Origin: an uncultured Allomuricauda sp.
GTDB taxonomy: Bacteria; Bacteroidota; Bacteroidia; Flavobacteriales; Flavobacteriaceae
NCBI GenBank assembly: GCA_937911965.1
Contig: CALDPL010000247.1
Span: 1-13,925 of the forward strand
Direction: 5' to 3'
Length of the DNA: 13,925 nt
The position numbers were made by a program, and so were the translations under genes. This document shows positions 1-6,620 of this stretch, in pieces. Positions within the stretch are counted from its first letter, which is position 1, and each line of letters opens with the position of its first letter. The notes under the pieces are model-generated. The model saw only the letters and a program-made list of their open reading frames with translations, was not told the DNA's origin and did no database searches.

Positions 1-852
1 TTCCAGGCTGTCCAGCCTCTCCAGATTGTTGACCAGGGCCGTCCCGACCTCAGCTGCATTGTGGCTGAGCAGATGGTCCGCCAGCAGCGGGTGCAGGCGG
101 TAGTGCCGTTCGAGTTCCTGCAGGAAGCCGGCCTGGACGAGTTCAGTGGTTGCGGCAGTACCGGCATTGTGCTCAAGCGTCAGGGCGGAAGCCAGGAACA
201 GCGCCTCCTGCCAGGCGGCGCCACTCACACTGCGTTTCAGGGCCACGTGCAGAGGACCCTCCGGTTGGGCGCCTGTCAGCAGCAGGAAGTGCAGCAGCAG
301 CGGCCAGCCGTTGGTCTGCTGCCAGTCTGCGGGCAGCGGCCCGCCACTTTTCAGGCTGGCGGCAAGCGCTTCCGCTTCGCTCTGAGTGAAGGCAAGCTGC
401 GCCGGCCCCAGTTCGTGCAACCTGCCCCGGGTCTTGAGGCGCAGCAGCTCCGGTTCCTGCAGTGCCGACCTGCTGGCCAGCAGGATCAGGCTGCCGCGGA
501 TGCCGCGCAGGAGAGGCTCCAAATCCTCGTCGCCCTGCAGGTCCTCGATCACGAGCAGCGTTGGCATGAGTTCCAGCTCTTCCAGGATGACCGGCCAGGG
601 GACATCTTGCGGCAGGTTGAGGACGCTGGCCACTACCTGTTGCACGGGCCCGCCGACCAGCGCGGTCCACAGCACCCGCCAGCCTTCGACTTCCAGGTAT
701 TCAGCCCACTGGGCTGCCAGGATGCTCTTGCCGTAGCCGAGGGGCGCATGCAGCCACACGACATGTCCGGGTGAATCCGGCAGCATCCGCAACAGCCGTT
801 CCCTATAAACATGCCGCTCCGTCAGACCGGACAGAGGGCGTGCCTGCAACAT
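1..852 (-). CDS. MalT-like ATP-dependent transcriptional regulator, N-terminal NTPase part (partial)
   Basis: The minus-strand frame is open from an ATG at 852 to the window edge, giving 284 codons without a stop; the C-terminal part lies outside. It begins MLQARPLSGLTERHVYRERL, typical of the start of MalT/LuxR-family STAND ATPases. A Walker A loop, HAPLGYGKS, lies near residue 40, and a Walker B-like strand, TLLVIEDL, near residue 105. Further on there is an NGWPLLL segment and a leucine-rich helical end (HYRLHPLLADHLL), as in the NTPase and winged-helix region of MalT-type proteins. Such proteins bind ATP and an inducer, oligomerise, and activate transcription through a C-terminal HTH, which cannot be seen here. 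The start is uncertain: AGG lies directly against the ATG, and the frame is open further upstream, but that upstream sequence looks like non-coding spacer. The family is fairly sure, the regulon unknown. The gene is GC-rich and unlike the central block. Confidence 0.72.
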   Translation of the reverse strand, partial: MLQARPLSGLTERHVYRERLLRMLPDSPGHVVWLHAPLGYGKSILAAQWAEYLEVEGWRVLWTALVGGPVQQVVASVLNLPQDVPWPVILEELELMPTLLVIEDLQGDEDLEPLLRGIRGSLILLASRSALQEPELLRLKTRGRLHELGPAQLAFTQSEAEALAASLKSGGPLPADWQQTNGWPLLLHFLLLTGAQPEGPLHVALKRSVSGAAWQEALFLASALTLEHNAGTAATTELVQAGFLQELERHYRLHPLLADHLLSHNAAEVGTALVNNLERLDSLE

Positions 853-991
853 CCTGCCTGATTCTACAGTCTCCCTTCCCGGCAGAAAGCCTGGCGTACC
901 ACTGATTGCAGGCCCGGACAGCAGTCTTCCGCCGGCTGATGCCTGATAATCACGGCATGACCAGAGTCGTGGGGTACAGGGACGTCCAAGC

Positions 992-1042
992 ATGAAATGG
1001 GAAGACAGAGGAAAGAGCCGCAACGTGCAGGACCGCCGTGGC
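992..1042 (+). pseudogene. N-terminal remnant of a YpfJ-type neutral zinc metallopeptidase
   Basis: From the ATG at 992 the frame reads MKWEDRGKSRNVQDRRG. This closely resembles the conserved start of the YpfJ / KPN_02809 neutral zinc metallopeptidase family, which typically begins M-[KR]-W-x-x-R-x-x-S-x-N-V-E-D-R-R. AGGGA lies about 10 nt upstream, a plausible ribosome binding site. After about 17 codons the resemblance stops, because the DNA becomes an S46 peptidase gene read in another frame. The frame itself stays open to 2212, but that part is a shadow of S46. The normal membrane anchor and HExxH zinc site are absent. The remnant diverges from the MalT-like gene, so it probably belongs to the same source DNA. 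The identification rests on a short motif recalled from memory. Confidence 0.5.
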
Positions 1043-1045
1043 CGG
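1030..1045. other. Apparent chimeric junction: YpfJ-type start to S46 peptidase
   Basis: Before this point the sequence encodes a YpfJ-like N-terminus in frame with 992. After it the sequence encodes mature S46 peptidase in frame with 1038. S46 enzymes are exported and should begin with a hydrophobic signal peptide. The upstream in-frame codons instead read NGKTEERAATCRTAVA, which is not one. Only the last residues (AVA before GEGMWVPQQ) could be native. Two incomplete genes in different frames meet here within about 15 bases. Confidence 0.6.
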
Positions 1046-2549
1046 AGAGGGCATGTGGGTGCCCCAGCAGCTGCCCGAAATCGCAGGCCCCCTGCGCGAG
1101 GCTGGGCTGCGGCTGGCCCCGGAGCAGCTGGCCGACCTGACCGGCGACCCGATGGGCGCGGTGGTGTCGCTGGGCGGCTGCACCGCCAGCTTCGTCTCGC
1201 CCGGCGGGCTGGTGGCCACCAACCACCACTGCGCCTACGGCGCGATCCAGCTCAATTCGACGCCGGAAAACAACCTGATGCAGGCCGGTTTCTACGCCCC
1301 GGAGCAGGGCGCCGAGCTCAGCGCCGGGCCCAATGCGCGCATCTTCGTGCTCGACACGATCCGCGACGTCACTTTCCAGGTGCAGAACGCGATCGCCGCC
1401 GCGCCGGACCCGATCGGCCGCGCGCGCGCGCTGGAGTTCATCGAAAAGCGCCTGGTCGCCGACTGCGAACACGAAGACGGCTACAGCTGCCGCCTGTACA
1501 GCTTCTCCGGCGGCAACGAGTACCGGCTGTTCCGCAACCTGGAGATCCGCGACGTGCGGCTGGTATACGCGCCGCCGGGCGGGATCGGCAACTTCGGCGG
1601 CGAGGTCGACAACTGGATGTGGCCGCGGCATACCGGCGATTTCGCCTTCTACCGTGCCTATGTCGGGCCGGACGGCAAGCCGGCCGACCATGCCGAAGAG
1701 AACGTGCCGTACGAGCCGCGCCACTGGCTGCGTTTCTCCGACAGGCCGCTGCGAGACGGCGATTTCGTGATGGCCGCCGGCTATCCGGGGCGCACCAACC
1801 GCTACGCGCTGGTGGCAGAGTTCGAGCAGACCGAGCAGTGGACGTATCCGATCATCAGCCGCCACTACAAGGCGCTGATCGAGCTGGTCGAGGCCCAGGG
1901 CCGCGAAAACCCGGAGATCGCGGTCCGCTACGCCGCCACCATGGGCGGCTGGCGCAACACCTCCAAGAACTACGACGGCCAACTGGAGGGTTTCGCCCGC
2001 ATCGACGCCGCGGCGCGCAAGAGCGCCGAGGAAGCCGCGGTGCTCGAGTGGCTCAATGCGCAGGGCGAATCTGGCCGGCAGGCGCTCGACGCCTACGCCG
2101 AGCTGGTGGAGATTGCCGGCGAGGCTGCGGTGATGGTGGAGACCTGGAAGCAGCAGATGGATGCGGTGGAGCTGACCCCCGCCCAAAAGGAAGCCGTGGA
2201 ATCCCTGCGTAAGTTCAACCTTTTGGCCTTTAGAACGAACCAGGACAATATGCCCGAATACGAACTGGAAAAGGAAAAGGTAAATCAGATCCTCAAAGGG
2301 GACGAGTTTGTGGAACTCATGAAAATCAAGTCAAAATACGGCAACGGGGTCATCAAGTACCTTGGGGACGAGGATGCCATAGATGAAGTGATCATCTTCG
2401 GGGATCAGGACAGCAAAGGTTTTGCCTTGATAAGGGTTCTTGGAAATGACATGAACCCCGCCCATATCATGGAATTGATGCAGGCCATACAAAAATCAGA
2501 TTACAAAGGGGAGGGCCTGGGAGAAATCGGGGAATTCCTCAAGGGATAG
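1038..2549 (+). CDS. Chimeric frame: S46 dipeptidyl-peptidase N-terminal half fused to a DUF4252 domain
   Basis: This is one 503-codon frame with two unrelated parts. Residues 2-362 are the first half of an S46 (DPP7/DPP11-type) exopeptidase of Xanthomonadaceae type. It has the mature start GEGMWVPQQLPEIAGPL, the catalytic-His region TNHHCAYG (61-68) and the Asp region VDNWMWPRHTGDF (190-202). Intact S46 enzymes have about 700 residues, and their nucleophilic Ser lies in the second half, which is missing here; the signal peptide is missing too. From about residue 376 the protein is a Bacteroidota DUF4252 domain (ELTPAQKEAVESLRKFN, then GVIKYLGDEDAIDEVIIFG and RVLGNDMNPAHIMELMQAIQ). It lacks that family's lipoprotein signal and N-terminal part. 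Base composition drops from very GC-rich to moderate across the join. There is no ribosome binding site at the GTG start. An active peptidase is not expected. It is most likely two broken genes joined by assembly rather than a real fusion protein. Confidence 0.75.
   Translation: MAGEGMWVPQQLPEIAGPLREAGLRLAPEQLADLTGDPMGAVVSLGGCTASFVSPGGLVATNHHCAYGAIQLNSTPENNLMQAGFYAPEQGAELSAGPNARIFVLDTIRDVTFQVQNAIAAAPDPIGRARALEFIEKRLVADCEHEDGYSCRLYSFSGGNEYRLFRNLEIRDVRLVYAPPGGIGNFGGEVDNWMWPRHTGDFAFYRAYVGPDGKPADHAEENVPYEPRHWLRFSDRPLRDGDFVMAAGYPGRTNRYALVAEFEQTEQWTYPIISRHYKALIELVEAQGRENPEIAVRYAATMGGWRNTSKNYDGQLEGFARIDAAARKSAEEAAVLEWLNAQGESGRQALDAYAELVEIAGEAAVMVETWKQQMDAVELTPAQKEAVESLRKFNLLAFRTNQDNMPEYELEKEKVNQILKGDEFVELMKIKSKYGNGVIKYLGDEDAIDEVIIFGDQDSKGFALIRVLGNDMNPAHIMELMQAIQKSDYKGEGLGEIGEFLKG
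2110..2165. other. Apparent chimeric junction: S46 peptidase to flavobacterial DUF4252
   Basis: S46 similarity is recognisable up to about YAELVEIAGEA (codons ending near 2126). DUF4252-type sequence is recognisable from about VELTPAQKEA (near 2166). Upstream codons are strongly G/C-ending; downstream codons such as aaa, gaa, ttt and ata become common. The exact base cannot be fixed by eye. Confidence 0.65.
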
Positions 2550-2575
2550 GAACCGATTCAAGTTCTAAGGATACA

Positions 2576-2600
2576 GGGTGGCGAATGCCACCCTTTTTTT
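2576..2600 (+). terminator. Intrinsic terminator after the DUF4252 gene
   Basis: A perfect 7-bp stem, GGGTGGC / GCCACCC, with the loop GAAT is followed directly by seven T residues. It lies 27 bp after the stop at 2549 and points along the plus strand. The minus-strand side has seven A residues before the stem but no T-run after it, so it is unlikely to terminate the convergent purB transcript. Confidence 0.88.
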
Positions 2601-2665
2601 GCGCTTAAGGCCACAGCATTACCGTCCCAATGAACTTGTAATCCACTGGCTTGCACTTTCCCCGG

Positions 2666-4009
2666 TCAAATTCCGGTATAGTTTTCGGGGCTGATCTGTT
2701 TCAACTCCTTTTTGATCGCATCCGACACTTCCAAGGTGTCGATAAATTCAGAAATGGAATTTTGGTCGATTTTTTCATGGGTACGGGTCAGTCCCTTAAG
2801 GGCCTCATAGGGCTGGGGATAGCCTTCCCTGCGGAGAATGGTCTGTATGGCCTCGGCCACCACGGCCCAATTGTCCTCCAAGTCCCTTTCAAATTTATCA
2901 AGGTTCAATACCAGTTTGTCCAAGCCCTTCAAGGTGGATTGAAACCCGATCAGGGTGTGGGCAAAGGGAACCCCGACGTTCCTGAGCACCGTGCTGTCGG
3001 TCAGGTCACGCTGCATACGGGATATGGGAAGTTTGGAGGAAAGGTGTTCAAAGATGGCATTGGCCAGGCCCAAATTCCCTTCGGAGTTTTCAAAATCAAT
3101 GGGGTTTACCTTATGGGGCATGGCCGAAGAGCCCACTTCTCCCTCTTTTATCCTTTGTTTGAAATAATCCATGGACACATAGGTCCAGATATCCCGGTCC
3201 AGATCTATTAGGATGGTATTGATGCGCTTCAGGCCGTCAAAAAGGGCGGCCATATGGTCGTAATGTTCTATTTGGGTGGTGGGAAAGGAATGGTGCAGGC
3301 CCAGTTTTTCCTGGACGAACCCTTGGCCAAAGGCCTTCCAATCCACTTTCGGATAGGCCACCTTATGGGCATTGTAGTTGCCTGTGGCCCCCCCGAATTT
3401 GGCGGCACTCGGAATGTCGTTCAACAGGTCGAACTGTTGTGTAAGACGTTCCACAAAGACCCCTATTTCTTTTCCCAATCGGGTAGGGGAGGCCGGTTGT
3501 CCGTGGGTCCTGGCCAACATGGGAACGTCCTTCCATTCCTTGGAAAGTTCTTTCAGTTTTTCGAACAGTTCAAAATATAGGGGCAGGTAAACATTGCCCA
3601 GGGCCTCCTTTATGGAAAGGGGGATGGCCGTATTGTTGATGTCCTGTGAAGTCAGGCCAAAGTGGATGAATTCCTTGTATTTTTCAAGGCCCAAGGCATC
3701 GAACTTATCCTTGATGAAGTATTCCACGGCCTTGACATCGTGGTTGGTGGTACGTTCGATTTCCTTGATCTGCCCGGCATCCCCGGGGGTGAATTCCCCA
3801 TATATTTTTTGAAGCTCGGGGAACAAGCCTTTGTCCACACCCTCCAATTGGGGCAAGGGAAGTTCACAAAGGGCGATGAAATATTCGATTTCCACCCTAA
3901 GGCGGTACCTGATCAGGGCCTCTTCCGAAAAGTAATCCCCCAGCTTCTCTACTTTGTCCCTATAACGGCCGTCAACGGGCGAAATGGCATTCAATTGGGT
4001 CAATGGCAT
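2666..4009 (-). CDS. purB: Adenylosuccinate lyase PurB
   Basis: PurB belongs to the fumarase/aspartase superfamily. It cleaves SAICAR to AICAR and adenylosuccinate to AMP, each with release of fumarate, in cytosolic purine synthesis. The protein is 447 residues from the ATG at 4009, a normal length for the short bacterial form. It starts MPLTQLNAISPVDGRY, the usual PurB opening. The catalytic-base region ARTHGQPASPT is near residues 166-176, and the mobile signature loop GSSAMPHKVNPIDFENSEG near 293-311 carries the conserved serine pair. A TTG six bases upstream is in frame, but the ATG matches the family start better. It is the last gene of a minus-strand operon behind the sirtuin and an unknown gene, with 46 bp to the latter. 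It converges on the DUF4252 frame. Codon use is flavobacterial and consistent throughout. Confidence 0.96.
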   Translation of the reverse strand: MPLTQLNAISPVDGRYRDKVEKLGDYFSEEALIRYRLRVEIEYFIALCELPLPQLEGVDKGLFPELQKIYGEFTPGDAGQIKEIERTTNHDVKAVEYFIKDKFDALGLEKYKEFIHFGLTSQDINNTAIPLSIKEALGNVYLPLYFELFEKLKELSKEWKDVPMLARTHGQPASPTRLGKEIGVFVERLTQQFDLLNDIPSAAKFGGATGNYNAHKVAYPKVDWKAFGQGFVQEKLGLHHSFPTTQIEHYDHMAALFDGLKRINTILIDLDRDIWTYVSMDYFKQRIKEGEVGSSAMPHKVNPIDFENSEGNLGLANAIFEHLSSKLPISRMQRDLTDSTVLRNVGVPFAHTLIGFQSTLKGLDKLVLNLDKFERDLEDNWAVVAEAIQTILRREGYPQPYEALKGLTRTHEKIDQNSISEFIDTLEVSDAIKKELKQISPENYTGI

Positions 4010-4055
4010 GTCCAAGAAATTTTGAAAGCATCAAAGATACTTAAACCCATGCAGT

Positions 4056-4628
4056 TTAAGGGTCTGATCGGGACAACATCTCCAAGGTTTTTTTGGCCCT
4101 GTTCCGGTAACCGCTGCTCCCCTTGGCCATGGATGCTTCCAGGATCGCCCGCAATTCGGGACGGACCCAGTCAAACTTGCTTCCCAGATGGTACAGGCAG
4201 CTCATGGCAAAGACCTTTGGGGCCATGTTCATGGGGGAGATCAACCAGTCGAAACAAACCGTCATGATCCGTTCCAATTGGACATCGCTTATTGCCCCTA
4301 CAAAGCGTAGCTCCTTCTTTTCAAAGTATGCATGGCAGAGCATTTCACAGACATGGGCCAGGGGACGGATACAGGATTCATTTTTCAGCATGGCCAACAG
4401 TACCGTAAACCGCTCCATATGGGGGAGGATATATTCAAGCTTCCTGCGCAACAAATGGTCCAGGACCCAACTGCCATAAAAGTTCCCTTCTTCGTCCCCG
4501 TGGGCTATTTCTTCGATAAGGTCCTTGATCAGTCCGGGATGGTCCATAAGTTGTCCGACCAGGAGGTCCACCTCGGACCTTGTAATCCCTTTGGAATCCA
4601 ACCAAACCCTCAATTCGGCCGGGGTCAT
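4056..4628 (-). CDS. Conserved hypothetical helical protein between sirtuin and purB
   Basis: A 190-residue protein starting MTPAELRVWLDSKGIT. I do not recognise a named family. It appears soluble and almost entirely alpha-helical, without signal peptide or membrane segment. Repeated amphipathic helices (WVLDHLLRRKLEYILPHMERF; PKVFAMSCLYHLGSKFDWVRPEL) suggest a HEAT/ARM-like fold, which is an inference. The C-terminus is basic (YRNRAKKTLEML). The ATG at 4628 shares four bases with the stop of the sirtuin gene (ATGA overlap), so translation is probably coupled. This overlap and the loss of sensible sequence upstream decide the start; the frame continues open to 4952, but that part is a shadow of the sirtuin. 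It is followed by purB in the same direction. I assign no function. Confidence 0.82.
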   Translation of the reverse strand: MTPAELRVWLDSKGITRSEVDLLVGQLMDHPGLIKDLIEEIAHGDEEGNFYGSWVLDHLLRRKLEYILPHMERFTVLLAMLKNESCIRPLAHVCEMLCHAYFEKKELRFVGAISDVQLERIMTVCFDWLISPMNMAPKVFAMSCLYHLGSKFDWVRPELRAILEASMAKGSSGYRNRAKKTLEMLSRSDP

Positions 4629-5320
4629 ACCCCTTCCAATAGTGAATCCACAAGTTCGGGCACCCCCTCGGCGGCCGTTTTGGCGATCAGATGGAGCTGA
4701 TTGAAATCCGACGCCCCTACACTGGGCCTGGGATCGACGAAATGGATGGGGGTGGAAGGCCCCACATAATGGATCAGGTTGGCCGCTGGATACACCTGCA
4801 TGGAGGTGCCGATGACGATCAGGATATCGGCCTGTTGGGTCAGTTCGGCAGCCAATTCCAAAAGGGGCACCATTTCCCCGAACCAGACAATATGTGGGCG
4901 CAATTGATGCCCGTTCCCATCCAGGTCCCCGAGCCTGAGGTCCCCTTGCCAATCCAAAATGAGTTCCTCATCCACGGTACTCCTGGCCTTGAGAAGTTCG
5001 CCATGCAGGTGGATGACCCTGGAGCTTCCGGCTTTCTCGTGCAGATTGTCCACATTCTGGGTCAGGATGGATACATCATAATGCTGTTCCAAGCGCACCA
5101 AGGCCTTATGGCCCGCGTTGGGGGAGGCCTCCAACAACTGCCTGCGCCTTTGGTTGTAAAACTCCAATACCAGTTCGGGGTCCTTTGCAAAGCCTTGGGG
5201 GGATGCCACTTCCATGACATCATGGCCCTCCCAAAGGCCATCGGCGTCCCTAAAGGTCTTCAGACCGCTATCGGCCGACATGCCGGCTCCGGTCAAGACC
5301 ACTATTTTTTTCTTTCCCAT
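4625..5320 (-). CDS. cobB: NAD-dependent protein deacylase, class III-like sirtuin without zinc cysteines
   Basis: A 231-residue sirtuin. Sirtuins use NAD+ to remove acyl groups from lysine, giving nicotinamide and O-acyl-ADP-ribose. Visible motifs are the NAD-binding GAGMSADSGLKTFRD (11-25), TQNVDNLHE (87-95), catalytic HLHGEL with His106, and GTSMQVYPAANL (171-182). A Y-x-x-R motif (Tyr55, Arg58) lies where class III (SIRT5/CobB-type) enzymes hold succinyl or malonyl groups. The protein has no cysteine, so the usual four-Cys zinc ribbon is absent; the matching stretch (about 112-138) is DWQGDLRLGDLDGNG-like and acidic. The length is normal and the core complete, so the enzyme may still be active with a metal-free module. 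It is the first gene of the operon with the unknown protein and purB, overlapping the next start by 4 bp. A TAnnTTTG element lies upstream. Confidence 0.93.
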   Translation of the reverse strand: MGKKKIVVLTGAGMSADSGLKTFRDADGLWEGHDVMEVASPQGFAKDPELVLEFYNQRRRQLLEASPNAGHKALVRLEQHYDVSILTQNVDNLHEKAGSSRVIHLHGELLKARSTVDEELILDWQGDLRLGDLDGNGHQLRPHIVWFGEMVPLLELAAELTQQADILIVIGTSMQVYPAANLIHYVGPSTPIHFVDPRPSVGASDFNQLHLIAKTAAEGVPELVDSLLEGV

Positions 5321-5356
5321 TCGTCAGGTTTTTTCGGTCCTTATGCGAATCGGTTC

Positions 5357-5364
5357 CAAAAATA
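5357..5364 (-). promoter_or_regulatory. Possible Bacteroidota -7 element for the sirtuin operon
   Basis: On the minus strand the sequence is TATTTTTG, an exact match to the Bacteroidota consensus TAnnTTTG, 37 bp before the sirtuin ATG. I found no convincing TTTG/TTG -33 element at the right distance, and the motif is short and T-rich, so chance is possible. It lies in the 73-bp gap shared with the divergent trmH gene. Confidence 0.35.
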
Positions 5365-5393
5365 ACATTTTCATTTTTTCCTATCTTGTTCCC

Positions 5394-6047
5394 ATGTTTG
5401 ACCACCAATTGTTGGAATATTTGGAAACCTACCTTACCGAGGATCGCAAAGGGCGATTCCTGGAGGTTCTGGCACAGCGGACCAAATACATCACCGTGGC
5501 CTTGGAGGATGTGTTCCAAATGCACAATACCAGTGCCATCATCCGCTCCTGTGATGTGTTCGGGCTGCAGGAAATGCACGTGGTCGAGGACCGTTTTGCC
5601 CAAGGCCTGGACAAGAATATAGCCATGGGTGCGGAAAAATGGGTGGATGTCCATCGCTATGGCAATTCAGGGGAATGCCTGGATGGGCTCAAGAAAAGGG
5701 GATATCGGATCGTGGCCGCCACGCCCCACAAGGATTCCATACCCTTGCAGGAATTTTACCCCATGGAAAAGACCGCCGTGTTCTTCGGAACCGAAAAGGA
5801 AGGCTTGAGCGAGGAGGTCATGCAGCGGGCCGATGGCCAGTTGAACATCCCCATGCTCGGTTTCTCGGAAAGCTTGAACGTTTCGGTATCGGCCGCAATC
5901 ATCCTACAGGACCTGGCCCAAAAACTAAGGGCCTCCAATGTGGAGTGGATGCTGTCCGATCAAGAAATCCTTGAAAAGCGATTGGATTGGACCAAGAAAT
6001 CCATCAAAAACGTAAAGGGAATCATCAAGAGATATCGCTCCAATTAA
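5394..6047 (+). CDS. trmH: SpoU-family RNA 2'-O-methyltransferase (TrmH-like)
   Basis: A 217-residue SPOUT methyltransferase that uses SAM to methylate a ribose 2'-OH, in the TrmH group normally the G18 ribose of tRNA. The three family motifs are present: motif 1 HNTSAIIRSCDVFG (44-57) with the catalytic-type Arg51, motif 2 VFFGTEKEGLS (129-139), and motif 3 NIPMLGFSESLNVSVSAAI (151-169), which together form the knotted SAM site. The C-terminal helix is long and basic (KKSIKNVKGIIKRYRSN), as in TrmH tRNA-binding extensions. The frame is open further upstream, but those codons overlap the divergent sirtuin gene; MFDHQLLEYLETYL is the family-like start. The exact RNA target (tRNA or rRNA) cannot be read from sequence alone. 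Confidence 0.88.
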   Translation: MFDHQLLEYLETYLTEDRKGRFLEVLAQRTKYITVALEDVFQMHNTSAIIRSCDVFGLQEMHVVEDRFAQGLDKNIAMGAEKWVDVHRYGNSGECLDGLKKRGYRIVAATPHKDSIPLQEFYPMEKTAVFFGTEKEGLSEEVMQRADGQLNIPMLGFSESLNVSVSAAIILQDLAQKLRASNVEWMLSDQEILEKRLDWTKKSIKNVKGIIKRYRSN

Positions 6048-6090
6048 GGAATAATTGTAAATTTAAAATCGTTTCCTTTAAACAAAGAAC

Positions 6091-6612
6091 ATGACCCTAG
6101 TCGGTATTTTTTGTGGCATTGCTTTCGCGATCGCAGTTCTCGCCCTGGCCACTCCCAAGCATTTTGACATTTCACGTTCCATTGTGATCGACCGGCCCTT
6201 GGACGAGGTCTTTGAGGACCTGAGGTACTTGAAAAGACAAAACCAGTGGTCCCCGTGGGCCAGAAGGGATCCCCAAATGGAGGAGCGCTTCAGCGGGACG
6301 GATGGACAGGTCGGTGCCACCAATTATTGGAAGGGCAACAAAGAGGTCGGGGAAGGGGAGCAGGAGATTACCAAAATCATTGATGGGAAACGCATCGAGT
6401 CCGAGCTCCGTTTTTTAAAACCCTTTAAATCCACATCCACCGCCTATTTGCTCACCGAGGCGATCGACCCCGGCAGTACCCGGGTGCGCTGGGGGTTTTC
6501 GGGGAAGAACGGATTTCCGATGAATTTTGTGATGCTGCTGATGAAAAAGACCATGGGCAGGGATTTTGAGCAGGGTCTGGACCGATTGAAAGATCGACTT
6601 GAAAATTCCTGA
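6091..6612 (+). CDS. Membrane-anchored SRPBCC (START-like) family protein
   Basis: A 173-residue protein. Residues 3-20 (LVGIFCGIAFAIAVLALA) form one hydrophobic segment, probably a membrane anchor. The rest fits the polyketide-cyclase-2/SRPBCC fold: FDISRSIVIDRPLDEVFEDL (25-44), then the typical NQWSPWARRDPQMEERFSG region, a strand-rich centre and a long C-terminal helix (DFEQGLDRLKDRLENS). These domains form a hydrophobic cavity that binds small lipophilic ligands; the ligand here is unknown. It follows trmH in the same direction after 43 bp and could be cotranscribed. It ends 8 bp before the stop of the convergent amylase gene, and no terminator is visible between them. Confidence 0.82.
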   Translation: MTLVGIFCGIAFAIAVLALATPKHFDISRSIVIDRPLDEVFEDLRYLKRQNQWSPWARRDPQMEERFSGTDGQVGATNYWKGNKEVGEGEQEITKIIDGKRIESELRFLKPFKSTSTAYLLTEAIDPGSTRVRWGFSGKNGFPMNFVMLLMKKTMGRDFEQGLDRLKDRLENS

Positions 6613-6620
6613 GTATCCGT

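Noticed and set aside
957..995. 12-codon plus-strand frame MTRVVGYRDVQA overlapping the ATG at 992
   Set aside because: It is too short to support and has no convincing ribosome binding site or leader-peptide features.
864..2186. 440-codon open frame on the minus strand
   Set aside because: It is antisense to the clearly recognisable S46 peptidase; long antisense frames are common in GC-rich DNA, and the translation shows no family motifs.
4629..4952. N-terminal extension of the unknown protein up to 4952
   Set aside because: That part overlaps the sirtuin gene in another frame and is low in family-like sequence; the ATG at 4628 with the ATGA overlap is the better start.
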